64,000 bases of DNA, from NCBI GenBank assembly GCA_039602395.1, contig JBCNJP010000006.1, positions 46,090,325 to 46,154,324 of the forward strand, given 5' to 3'. The translations under genes were made by a program, and so were the position numbers. Of this stretch, positions 44,585-55,833 are shown one piece after another (the stretch's first letter is position 1; each line of letters begins with the position of its first letter). Below the pieces are notes generated by a model. The model made no database searches and was not told where the DNA came from. It saw only the letters and a list, made by a program, of their open reading frames with translations. Source of the stretch: Deinandra increscens subsp. villosa. Taxonomy: Eukaryota > Streptophyta > Magnoliopsida > Asterales > Asteraceae.

Positions 44585-45780
44585 GAATCCCGTCGAGAAT
44601 CTCAAACAGAATCTCAAGGATCCTCACTGTATAAATAATCCAAGGTACGTATACTAATCCTATTTCAATTTATTCTTATTATTTTTACGACTCATTACTG
44701 ACTTAAGCATCGGAGTGGTGTTAGCTAGGCTAACACCCACCCCTCACCAAGCGTTGAGTGTTTTGCAGATTTTGAGAATTTTGGGTATATCCCCAGTTAG
44801 AGGTTGGCCACCTCTCCTACGTTTAAGGTATCCCGCATACCTTCTAAGGTTTGAGAGGCTGACTCCTCTCCTAAGTTTGGGTAATCGCCAGTAGCGCACG
44901 ACCCTCGCCAGTAGCACACGTTGTCCCCCGGTATGCTAAAGGTGGCCGGACCAGTCCACTCCAGGGGTGGCTGACAATCTTGTCACTGGAGGCTGCTGGG
45001 CGGATTCTCAAGGTTTATAACATTGACGTGTTATCTAAGGTTTTGGCATTTTCATGTCACATATGTATGGGCTTGTCCCTAGTTTTGGCTTAGTCCCAAG
45101 TTCATCGGGCTCGTCCCCAGTTTTGGCTTAGTCCCAAGAATCCCGGGTTTATCCCCAGTTTATTTTCAACTTGTTTATTCTTGGAGATATCGGCTTCGGC
45201 CGGAGGCCAAGAAGCCTCTCAAAATTGTTTCAGGTTTTCGAAGAAACTGTGACGAATGCTGAGAAAGGTGCATTCAGGATTCCTGTAAGAATCCCAAATC
45301 AGGTAGAAGAAGATATAGTTATCTGGAATAAAAAAAATCGACTAAAGTAAAATTCCAAGGTCAGTTTTTATTATTTAGGTTAACCTAACATGTTATTCAA
45401 GTTTCGAATGGTTTTCCAACATACAACTCATTTTTTTTATGTTTGATAAGTTTTTATAAACTAATTCTACCAACCATAAATTTCAATACAAAGGACAATA
45501 TGAGAAGCCAAAAGACGCTGATATTATTTATAGCTATTAAAGGTTGTGAGCTTCTCAAGCTTCGTCCTGAAAAACCTCAGGATCCCTCCACTTGAGAAGC
45601 TCGAAGGTCAAAATATTGTTTTTAAGAATCCTGGTTTCGTCTCGCAAACTGCAAGATCCCTCCACCAGGATCCCTACCATTGTTGTTTGTTGCTTGTTCA
45701 TTACAGGAAAAGGGAAATTGTTTCAACCACAAAGACAACCAAAAGAACCATCAAAACAAACTGCAGATTAAAAAGAGGGC
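44585..45780. other. Outer Tat spacer between pol and the antisense gene
   Basis: Noncoding. It contains a 38-base period duplication around GTCCCTAGTTTTGGCTTAG (about 45069 and 45107) and paired CGCCAGTAGCRCACG words (about 44887 and 44909). Its organisation parallels the inner spacer at 38527-39713. It may hold the convergent 3' ends of pol and antisense transcripts, which is inference. Confidence 0.55.
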
Positions 45781-47480
45781 TCAGACCGTTGCATCGTCCT
45801 CATCTCCCATCGCCTTCTCGGGAGCTTCCAACTTCCCGCCGGCATCTTCCTCGTCTGCCATCTCCACAGACTTTCCCTTCTCACCCGCGTCAGCACCAGC
45901 AGCTTCAACCAAGGGAAGCTTGTCTCCACCAGTCGGGATCCCTGCCCTTTCCAGTTTCTCCAAGGATAGCTTCCAGGCATCCACAGTCCATGTCGAGAAT
46001 GTAAACCCATCAGCTTGAGCCTCAGCTGCCATCTTCAGCATTGCCTGGAGCACGCTGCGAGCAGCTGACTGCTTGGAAACGGCATCCTCCACCTGTGCAT
46101 CAACCTGGAACTTCAGCTCCTGCTCTTTCAGCTTGTGCTCATAATTACGGGTCTTCCCCTCAGCTATCTCGCCCTGGATGCGGATGGTATTCCTTGCCTC
46201 ATCAAGCTTCCTCTGGACCATTGCCAGCTTGGTCTCAGCCTCAATACACGCGGCGCTAAGCTGCTCGATACCCTGTGAAAGAAAGACAACGGGAATCTCA
46301 GCCACTTGCCGAATGCCGCTAAGGTATGAGAATCCTATGTATACACTTACCAGTTTTGTCGTTGTGTGCAGGCTAAGAAGCTTGTTACCAGTCTCCGCGG
46401 GGCTTAGTCTATCAAAGCTTTCCAGGAATACAGTGCTCTCCGAGCCCTTCCTCTTCTTGCTGGAGGAAGCTGTTTTGGCTCTGGTAGTGGGAGGTCGGAT
46501 GCTGGCCAGGGGCTCGGGCTTCTCCTCTTTCATCTCCAGGTAGGAGGTCAGGTCATCCAGTGAAAATCCAGTTGCAGGTTTGGGAGCTGTTAGTATGAAA
46601 TAAAGAAAGCAGTCAGGATAGAGAAGCCTAATTCTAAACATATGCACGAGAAGTTCAAATTACGTACTAGGCATGACGGCTTCCGAATGGTCGGCTGAGA
46701 AGCTTTGTTCGGTGTTGGCACTCTCGATGGCAAAGGTCCTGTCTGCAGGTGGGATTTCCAGGAAAGTAGCAGTTCTCTCCACAGCTTCTTCGGTTACTTC
46801 AACAAGATCAGAAAACTTAGGAGCTGCAAGAAACAACAAAAATATCATTAGCGAAATTCAGGGAAGCTCAAAAACAAAACCTAATTCAGTTTCCTACCCT
46901 TTAAAACCCACTTCATCGGCAATGAATCTCCCCCAACAATGGATTCACGCTTCACAAAAAAGAACTTTCTTTTCCAATCATGGTCATTGTGTGACGCACG
47001 AGGAATCAATTGGGAGTAGGAAGAGCGGGCTTGAAGAACAAAGCGACTGAACCCGTGGGTTCTCAGGTTGTAAGCGACACAAACTTCAGGAATTCCCATT
47101 TCAAGCTTCCGGGAATTGTTCAGGTTGTCAAGCGAAAAGAGAATCCTCCACACCATCGGCATTGTTTGGGAATAACAGAGGCCGGTGATTTTGAAGAACT
47201 CGTTTACAATGGCCGGAAAGGGGTAGGACATCCCAAGTAAGAAAGGGTAATAGAGAAAACAAACCCAGGTGTTTGACATACAATCGGCCTTCAAACGGGA
47301 ATCGAAACGCCGAATGATGGCGGACGACGGGAAAAGACCGGATTCCTTCAACTGGCGAATGTCGTTGTCGGAAAAGTTGCAGGTTTCTTCTTCATTGAAG
47401 GGGAGAATCCCCTGATCAACGAAATCCTCAATGCCTAACGAGGAAGAAGGAATGGCGGAACGGGTATTCTTCTTCGCCAT
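45781..47480 (-). CDS. Outer Tat antisense gene, four exons, intact (Transposase_28-like)
   Basis: Exons on the minus strand: 47480-46898, 46823-46668, 46586-46351 and 46272-45781 (583, 156, 236 and 492 nt), giving 488 residues with consistent phases and GT-AG introns of 74, 81 and 78 nt. Exon 1 carries the conserved domain (IIRRFDSRLKADC, TWVCFLYYPFLLGMSYPF, FFKITGLCYSQTMPMVWRIL, KRKFFFVKRESIVGG). Exon 3 has a basic patch (SSSKKRKGSE) that could be a nuclear signal. Exon 4 is a predicted coiled coil followed by an acidic tail. The start at 47480 (MAKKNTRS) aligns with the start in the inner copy. A TATA-like CTTTAAATG lies about 125 bases upstream. Antisense extra ORFs are known in the Tat lineage, but their function is unknown; a role as a mobile-element accessory protein is a guess. 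Confidence 0.8.
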
Positions 47481-47742
47481 GACCGGAACAAACAAAAAAG
47501 AAAAGATGCCGGAGAAGAAGAAGAACTGACCTGCGATGACGAAGAAGCTCGAAAGGGTTTTTTGGGAGAAGATGGTGAGATTATGATCTCAGAATCTTAC
47601 ATTTAAAGAAGAAATGATGATGGCTATCCCATCAATCGGACGCCGAAAAAAACGTCCCATCCAACTGAATTTACCGTGATAACGCCGTAAATCTCTCAGG
47701 TTAATTGAATTTCGCCAGCTGTTAATCTTATCCACAGGGAAA

Positions 47743-47759
47743 CGAAATTCAGGGGCAAC
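47743..47759 (+). promoter_or_regulatory. Outer Tat polypurine tract
   Basis: CGAAATTCAGGGGCAAC directly before the right LTR, comparable with AATTTGGGGGCAAT before the inner right LTR. It primes plus-strand DNA synthesis in this class of element. Confidence 0.7.
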
Positions 47760-48400
47760 TGTTAGGGGTTAATTTCAGGATGCTTACAGAGAAGCTGCGT
47801 AACACTAGGGATCTTGCTACGATTGGGGAATCTCATCTAGTCAGGTATCCTGAAATTTAATTATCGACTAACCCTTATTTTTGCCATGTGCTTTATTCGA
47901 TTTCAGGGACGTTAAGGGACCAAACTAACTCCTGAAGACTCGGTCCATAATTAACTGGCACGTGGAGAAGTGGGTCGTGTCTCCCTCAACGGTCAAAAGA
48001 AGTGGAGAAAGAGGATCCCGGGAATCCCGGATAGTTAGTTAGTTGTTATTTGTTATATAAATCGAGGATTCGATCAGTAGGAACACACAACACACTTTCA
48101 CTAGCTCACTTACGAATACGAGTCATTGTATCACATAGCTCTGATCGATCAAACCTCCAACCCGTTGTAACGATTCGCTTGATCATTAATAATATTGACT
48201 TGGTGGCGGTTTTTCAGCCGGCACCCGAGGTTTTTATCCAGGATTCCTAGGGGCAACTCGAAGGATTCTGGAGTTTTCCTCGCTAAAATCCTTGTGTTAT
48301 CATCCCAACTTGGATTATTTGCTCACTTGATAGTTAAGCACACTACCTCACAATCTAAGTTTGGAATACAGGATTCCTAAGTGAATTTTTGACCAAAACA
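47760..48400 (+). repeat. Outer Tat right LTR
   Basis: TGTTAGGGG ... CCAAAACA, 641 bases, nearly identical to 28689-29330. Followed by the ACTAC target copy at 48401-48405. Confidence 0.95.
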
Positions 48401-48929
48401 ACTACCACAACTTTATAGTCTAACCCAACATCAATTGTAATGTCCCTGTTATTCCCACCACCCCAATTCCTATTACAAATAATATCACTCATCTCCTCCA
48501 CTCCTCCCTTTTTAATGCCACCATACCTCACACTCTCTACCCCTCTAATATTTCCAAAGGAAGTGAAATGTGTGCAAAATGTACCATAAGCCCCCCTGAA
48601 CCCATCCCCAAATCTCACCATATTACTTGGAGCCCATCCTCTCCACCACCTTCCAACCCATATAATCCCCCCACCCAAAGCCTAAGGAGGCAAACACAAA
48701 TAGACCATAAAGACCAAATAGACCAAAATAGAAAAGGCAGCATCACACAAGTAGTGATAACGGATTGTGCAACTTGAGGAAGGCCTAAAAATACAAAAAT
48801 TTAGGGAGGAAAGGTTCATCCTACCTCTCAAGTTACACCACTCAACATCCATAAACAGGTTATTGCAACACTGTTGCCACCAATGTCCTAACCACCTCCA
48901 ACCCATAGCATAAGTGATGAAAGTCTTGT

Positions 48930-49360
48930 TACCAAAACTCCACATCACCAAGAATGACCTAAAACAAAAATAAATCAGAACTAAAAATTTTTAGAGGGGA
49001 AATGCATTACTGCACCAGATTACTACCCAAGCAATATAACTGAACCCATCATCAAAGATGAAAACCCTTAAAAACCCCCCACCCAAGAAGGACCAATAAT
49101 GAAATCTCATCCAATCAGACAACCACCAATACAAGAATCTGATAACAAAAACTCCACATCACCAAAATTACCCAAAACAAAAATAAATCAGGACTAAAAA
49201 ATTTTAGAGGGGAAATGCATTACTGCACCAGATTACTACCCAAGCAATATAACTGAACCCATCATCAAAGATGAAAACCCTTAAAAACCCCCCACCCAAG
49301 AAGGACCAATAATGAAATCTCATCCAATCAGATAACCACCAATACAAGAATCTGATAACA
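48930..49360. repeat. ~213-bp tandem units in the LINE 3' UTR
   Basis: Two near-identical units. AAAACAAAAATAAATCAG occurs at 48961 and 49174, followed in each by AGAGGGGAAATGCATTACTG and CACCCAAGAAGGACCAAT. A partial third start lies at about 49351. More diverged units lie at 48798 and, across the Tat insertion, at about 28640 and 28429. Confidence 0.85.
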
Positions 49361-49387
49361 AAAACACCACACACCATCAGAAGAAGA

Positions 49388-52300
49388 TTAGACATGTACC
49401 TCATTAGAAATATGAAAAGGTAACACCTCCCATTCCTCATCAGCTTTCAAGACCTGAGTTGAAAACTTCATCTTAGTTACATTCAACTTAAGCCTAACAG
49501 ACTCAGTGTACAAACCCTCCACCACATCCAAAGGTCTGTTTTTATTATGAAATAGCCTCATATTCCTTTCCTGCCAAATGAAATAAACCACAACAGCAAT
49601 AGTCAGTTTCTTAATAACATTCCAAATGGACTTACTCTTTGGCAAACAACTAATGTACTCCTTGACATGGTTCCAATTATCAGGAGCATCCATCATTTTA
49701 GCTTTCCTCTTCAACCTCAGCCAAACCTGAGTAGAAAAATAACATTAAGAAAACAAATGGTTATGACTATCAGATACATTCTCACAAAAAGCACATTTAA
49801 GATTACCCCCCCCCCCATTCCACCTATCCAATCTATCTTAAGTAAGCAGCTTGAATTGTAAAGCCATCCATAAAACAAAAGCATGTTTAGGAATTCTATG
49901 TGAATACCAAACATTGGGAGCCCATTTGACATCAGGCTTAATGTCACTCAAATCATTGTAACATCCTGAAACACTAAACTCAACCAAACCCCCATCCCTT
50001 CTTATCCAATTAACCCTATCATCCTTTTCCTCGATGATCCTAGGGCATTGGATCCAATTTAAAACAGGATACTTTACAAACCACTCAGCCGGCCATTTCC
50101 ACCCATTTTCATTCACAATCTCATGCACAGAAGTATTATCCAAGAATCCAGCCCTTAAAATTTCTCTTCTTGGTATGTACATATCAAGAGGCCCCAATTC
50201 ATGCCACCTATCATGCCAAGCACTCAAACTCCTTCGAGAACCAACCTCATGGAAAATGTGAGGCCTTATCATCTTCCTGCAATGCAGAATTTTCCTCCAT
50301 GACCAACTCAACCCATCCTTTGGTTGTAAAGTCTAAAAATTCCTATCACCTACCAAATAAAAATTCACCCGTTTAACCCAAATTCAATTCTTTCCTGAAG
50401 TAAGATTCCAAACATTTTTAGCAATAAGAGCAACATTCATAGTTTTTAAAGATTTTACCCTAAGGCCCCCAGCTTTGACACACATTCTGCCATTTAACTC
50501 TAACTTTACCCCTAGCCTTAACCTCTTGATCCCACAAAAAACTTCTCATCATTCCCTCGACCTCATCAAGCACTTTGACATGCAGAATAAACATGGAAGT
50601 CCAATAAATACCAATTGAAAACAAAACAGACTTAACTAACTGCAACCTGCCAGCAAAAAACAGAAACTTGTTCTTCCAACTACTTAACCTCTTTTTAACT
50701 TTTTCAATCAATAAAGTGCAGTCCTTATATAAAAGTCTACTAGACAAGAGAGGAACACCCAGGTACCTAACAGGAAGCTTACCAACTTGAAAAGGCATAA
50801 TGGAATCTATAACTTGCTTGGTAGCCTCATTCACACTACCATAAAATATTGTACATTTCAAAAGATTTGGAATGAGACCAGACACACTACTGAATTCAGA
50901 AAGAGCTTCTTTAAGCACAAGAACATACCTGCTATCAGCATTACAAAACAATAAAAGGTCATCAACAAAACAAAGATGAGTAATTTGTAATTTCTTACAT
51001 CAATTTTCCTTTTGATGATGTGATTAAGGACTTCCATCACAAGAGTGAAAAGATAAGGAGACAAGGGACCCCCTACCTTAATCCCCTTTTACCTTGAAAG
51101 TACCCATGAAGCTTTCCATTGACATTGATAGAAAAAGAAGCAGTTGAAACACATTCCGTGATCCAATTAACCATGACCCCAGGGAACCCATATTTGATAA
51201 GAATGAATCTCAAAAAATCCAAATCAACAGTATCATAAGCTTTCTGGATGTCAATCTTTTTAAGCCACCTTACCACATCCCTTTTTCCTCTTACAGTGCC
51301 TGACAAGCTCTTGAGCCAATAACACATTATCACAAATCTGCCTCCTAGGGATAAATGCACTTTGATTTTCATCAACTATAACCCCCAACACCCCTTTAAT
51401 TCTATTACACAAAATTTTTCTTATACACTTGTAAACCACATTACAACAAGCAATAGGCCTAAACTCAATAACATTCTCAGGACTAGCAACTTTAGGAACC
51501 AAAGAAATACAAGTAGCATTCACATCTTTCAGTAACTTTCCACTTTTGAAAAACTCAAATATAGCATCACAAAACTCATCACCTATAATACCCCAATCAG
51601 CTTTAAAAAACTTGGCTGTAAAGCCATCCGGCCCAGGGGCTTTGTCATCATCAATGCTCATGAGAGCCTCCTTGATTTCCATCTTAGACACAGGGAGCAC
51701 CATACATTCAGCCATCTCAGCAGGAACAAATCTGTTAAACAAAGACTCCGGGTCATTTATTCCACTGACATTACTCTTCTTTCCCAAAAAGTTACTAAAG
51801 TGCTTAACAAAGGCCTCACGTATCTGTTCTCCATAATACTCCTCCCCCTCACAATCTAAAATCTTTATGACTTTATTCCTATGTTTCCTTTCCTTAACAG
51901 CAACATGAAAAAACATAGAATTCCTATCACCATCCCTCAACCAATTAATCTTAGATTGTTGTTTGTTAAGATGATACTCATCAATAAGAGCATCTTTATA
52001 AGCATTAAGATACACAAATTCCTCATCCCTTAACAACCCATTACTAGAATCCTCAACCATTTTCCTCTGAATTCTCTCTAATTCAACCCTAATCCTTTGA
52101 GTTTTATCAAATAAATTTCCCTACTAAAAGTAAAGATTCCTCAAAGGCTTTTTCAACCCCTTTAGTTTAGAAACCAAACTGAACATTTTAAAACCATCAA
52201 CATGACTATTCCAACCATCTTCCACAATCTTCAAAAAATCAGGTTTCCTAGTCAGATAATTCATGAATCTAAATAACTTAGCAACTTTAGGAGAACTTCC

Positions 52301-53016
52301 CTGCAAGAACAAAATCATAGGTGAGTGATCAGAAGTGTAAAAAGGGAGGAATTCCTCCTTAGCTTTCTCAAAAAGATTAAAGAACTCCTGATTTAATTTG
52401 CCACCACTCTATCATGCTTTTTAAGAATACCATAACCTTTCTTATGCTTACTATTCCAAGTGTACTTCAGCCCATAAGCATTACAATCAGTCAGCCCACA
52501 AGAGTTAATGCAATCTCTAAATTGAGTAATAGAGGTGCTGAGTTTTGAATTCACAAAGGTGGACTCAGAAGGGTCAAGAATAGTATTAAAATCCCTCATG
52601 CATACCCAAGGCAAATCCTTGATCATTTTGCTATGACAGATATGGTCCAACCACAAAGCCTTCCATTGACCAGGAGTGATATGACCATACACAAAAGAAC
52701 ACAAAAAACTGTCATCACCCTCAAGAGAATTAATGATACAATGAATAACTTGATCATTCATATCAAGAATTTGAACATCCACCTTATGAACATCCCAACC
52801 AATGACAATCCTAGCCCAATCCCTACAACAAGTGACATTAGAACACCACCTCCATTGATTCCTAATCTGATTTGTGATAAAATCAATCTTAGCAGCATTC
52901 AATCTAGTTTCAGTAAATCCACACATCCAAATACCATGCCCCCTTAACACCCTTCTAGTCTCCACCAGCCTATTAAGGTTATTCAAACCTCTAACATTCC
53001 AAGACAGAATCTTCAT
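49388..53016 (-). pseudogene. LINE ORF2: endonuclease-reverse transcriptase, frameshifted
   Basis: The endonuclease begins at 53016 with MKILSWNVRGLNNLNRL (EEP nuclease start) and continues to about 52124 with a frame change near 52393. RT motifs follow: DDKAPGPDGFTAKFFK (about 51650), FRPIACCNVVYK, VDENQSAFIPRRQI, a catalytic FVDD-type segment near 50970, and KCTIFYG. The zinc-binding reverse-transcriptase tail (NVWYSHRIPKHAFVLWMALQ, about 49900) and an IWQERNMRLFHNK end close the ORF at 49388. Frame changes near 52393, 51270, 51070, 50950, 50460 and the C-run at 49806-49815 inactivate it. In a live LINE this protein nicks the target and reverse-transcribes the RNA in place. Confidence 0.85.
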
Positions 53017-53349
53017 GGTAACTAATCAGAATGAGACCCAGATACCCTCACATCATTCTCCTGATTTTCATCATTCTCATTCAAGTCATCCTACATTTCA
53101 CAAACTTCTTCAATATTCCTCTCATACTCAAGAATACATTCCATACCCTCTTCAAACCCATGTTTATTACATAGTATCATAAAGAATTTCCTTTAAGCAA
53201 AACTCCAAGCACTCCTTCTTTCAGAAGGAGGCACCAACTTATTAGTAACATAAACCATACCTTCATCCTTTTCTTCCTGGGAAAGACTTTTGTAATAACT
53301 ATCGAGAGCAGTAGTAAGTATTTTAGTTTTATTAACAGGGATAAAACTA

Positions 53350-55432
53350 TCATTTGGCTAGAGAATGGAAGTACTTTGTGTTGCATTGGTGATATCAGTA
53401 GTTATGTCTTCCAAAACCTTAAAAGGATTAGATACCTCTAAAGGCTCCTTTTTATCAGGTGGAACCAAATTTCTACTCGGATGTTGCCCCTTTAGAATAT
53501 ACACCCTAATTTTAAACCCTTTAACTTCACTTTCCTTTCTAGGAATATCAGACCTAGCATTCCCCTCACTTTTTCCATTACCATTATTCCTCTGATTATT
53601 CTTGTTAACAAATTTCTGCCCCTCATTCCTGCCCACATTGTTCTCACCTTTAATACCCTGAGCTTGACTTTTAGAAGATCTGTCATTACCTGCCCTGTAC
53701 TGGTTCTGCTGATTTGATGTAGAACTACTACCACCATTCTTGCCACTACCATTCTTTCCCTAATTGTTGGTAGCTTGCCCCCCCCCCCCTGTGGAGCACT
53801 TTGAAGATTACCCTGCCCAGAGGATTTGACAGTACTACTACAAATATTCCCTTTACTCCCATCAACAGATTTCACCTCATAATTCTTTTTAATCACCACA
53901 GGCTGAAAACCATCAGCATCCACCCCACTGTTTGTTGCAGAAGGCTCCTTACCAGTTGCACCTGTATCAGCAGCTTTCTCCCTCTTCTAAAGTCTCAGCT
54001 TCAGTTAACATTCTATTACCACAAGTTTCATAAGAGTGTCCATATACCAAGCAATGATGGCAACTAACTGGTAATTTAGAGAACTCAATGTTGATGTCAG
54101 TGTTTTTCTGATCTCCAATCTCATCAATAGGGTAAAAAGCCTTAACAGACACACGAAAATTTTCATAATCTGGAACCTCAATAAGAACTCTAGCAAAACT
54201 AGCATTCTCCTTCTTACTGCACTTTTCTGCTGTTATGCTATCAAATGTAACTGGTTTACCAACACAACTGGCAATACTACAAATGCTCTCTATGTTCCAC
54301 ATTTCTAAAGGCAATCCATGAAAGGTAACCTAAATAGGGACACACTTAGGCTCAACCCTTTTCAGAACCATACCAGCTTCCCACTTATGAACACAAAGAG
54401 GAATACTCTTGATTGCCCAAGGACCAGCTTTCAAAACATTTAATGGCCCCTCTTCATTCTTAAATTTAAAGTAAAAAATACCACTTCCATTAGTTGTCAC
54501 CTCTTCAATCCCAAAGTTTTTCCACATTTTATATGTATGGAATCTCACCCAACCTATCATACACACAGTACCAATAAAATACCCATACAAGTGGTTCTTG
54601 TATACCTTCCTTGTCTGCTCAATAAACTTGGGATTTATTATCATAAATTTCTCACAATTTGGAAGAACAGCAGGAGGAATATACTTAACTTCTTTCAATT
54701 CTTGATCAACCTCATCACTTTGAACAGCATTAGCATAAGACTGCTTCTCTTCCTTCTTATTTTCCTCTTCCTTCCTAAGCCTTTCTTCCTTAGCAAGTTG
54801 CTTCTTAATAAATCCAGTCACATCCCCATTAAAAGCATTTTTAGCAGAAAAAACAGTTGCAGCATCAGTAGGTATATTCTCAAAAGCCTCACATCTGGAA
54901 TTACCAAATGGAGTAGCCTTAACTTTCAAGATTAGTTCCCTGCTCATTTTCTTAGCCTTAGCAACTTTATTTTGTTGCTCAACTATAACCTCCTTCATGC
55001 TTTTCTTAAAGCTTCTAACATGCTCATACTTGATAAGAGGAATAGGCATCATACCCTCATTATTACCTTCCTCCATACTATTTTGAACTTTGATCACATC
55101 AGACTCAAGCTGGCAGGTGGGTGATAATTAGAGAACTCATTGGACTTTCCTAGGTTGAAGGTAACATAAGTAAGTGAAGAGGAAATAAGATCATATGTAG
55201 ATATCAAATTTTCCAGTTTAGACTTTGTTTGGCTTAAACTAATCATCCTTCTCCCCAAAACAGGATCAATGTACATAGAATTCTTCCCATCACCATTGGA
55301 AGCAAATTCCTTGAGTTTTTTTTTATCTCTTCCAACTTTGAACTTAATAGGAACAACATCCAAGAACCTGTTCTGAAGATCAAACAAATTCTTTTCAGTG
55401 TACTCAATTCTCCTCTTAACTTTAGCAGCCAT
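53350..55432 (-). pseudogene. LINE ORF1: RNA-binding protein with CCHC knuckle, disrupted
   Basis: A likely start is ATG 55432 (MAAKVKRRIEYTEKNLFD). A Lys/Glu-rich region (about 54800-55000) precedes a DUF4283-type domain (FIGTVCMIGWVRFHTYKMW, AGPWAIKSIPLCVHKW). A zinc knuckle follows, CHHCLVYGHSYETC (about 54003-54044), i.e. CX2CX4HX4C, and then a low-complexity tail ending with NPFKVLED and a stop at about 53358. Disruptions: a frame change near 55100, a TAG near 54330 where Trp is expected, a frame change near 53987, and a C-run at 53779-53789. This protein would bind element RNA. It is not functional. Confidence 0.75.
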
Positions 55433-55833
55433 TTTCCTTAAAACACTTGTAGAGTAAAATTTGAATAAAGCTAACAACATCGGGTCATCCTCCCTAAACA
55501 AACAAAGACAAGATAATTCAGAAGGGTTAGCAAAGATTTTACTGTACTTGAGGTGTGTGTATCTATTAATGTCACACCCCCAAATAACCACTAACGGAGT
55601 TTATACCGTTAAGGGGTGCGAGCAAACCAGGACCACAACCATTAGTTACAAATACTAAACGAATCAGAGTAAAGTCCAAAACATTCATTTCAAAACAGTT
55701 TCAAAAGTTACGCAGCGGAATAAAGGCATAAGTATCTTAGCACTAACCACGTGCTTTACAAATCTTTGTTTCAAATTCAAATTCCCAAATTTAGTTTAAT
55801 AAAAGTAAATATCTTCTTGTGCCATGCCAACCT

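Larger units (their letters stand above)
28689..48400 (+). mobile_element. Outer Tat-lineage Ty3/gypsy retrotransposon
   Basis: A complete structure: LTR 28689-29330, primer site, gag-protease (29417-31969), leaky stop, RT (31970-33178), inner Tat insertion (33179-42702 plus target copy), RNase H, second (archaeal-type) RNase H and integrase (42703-44584), spacer, antisense gene (45781-47480), polypurine tract and LTR 47760-48400. The double RNase H and the antisense gene mark it as Tat (Retand/Ogre group). Without the inner insertion it is about 10.2 kb. LTRs differ at about four positions of 641 by my comparison, implying recent insertion. Pol is broken downstream of the nested insertion, so it would need proteins from another copy to move. 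Confidence 0.95.
48406..55568 (-). mobile_element. L1-type LINE, minus strand, interrupted by the outer Tat
   Basis: In order on the minus strand: ORF1 (about 55432-53350), ORF2 with endonuclease, RT and zinc-binding region (53016-49388), then a long 3' UTR that is split by the outer Tat and continues at 28683-26967. All reading frames have several shifts or stops, so the element is old and inactive. The 5' border abuts a minus-oriented LTR at 55570. A target duplication for the LINE could not be fixed. Confidence 0.8.

Noticed and set aside
26967..55568. Endogenous pararetrovirus (caulimovirus) instead of Tat elements
   Set aside because: LTRs, target duplications, integrase and dual RNase H are present; no movement-protein or inclusion-body region was seen.
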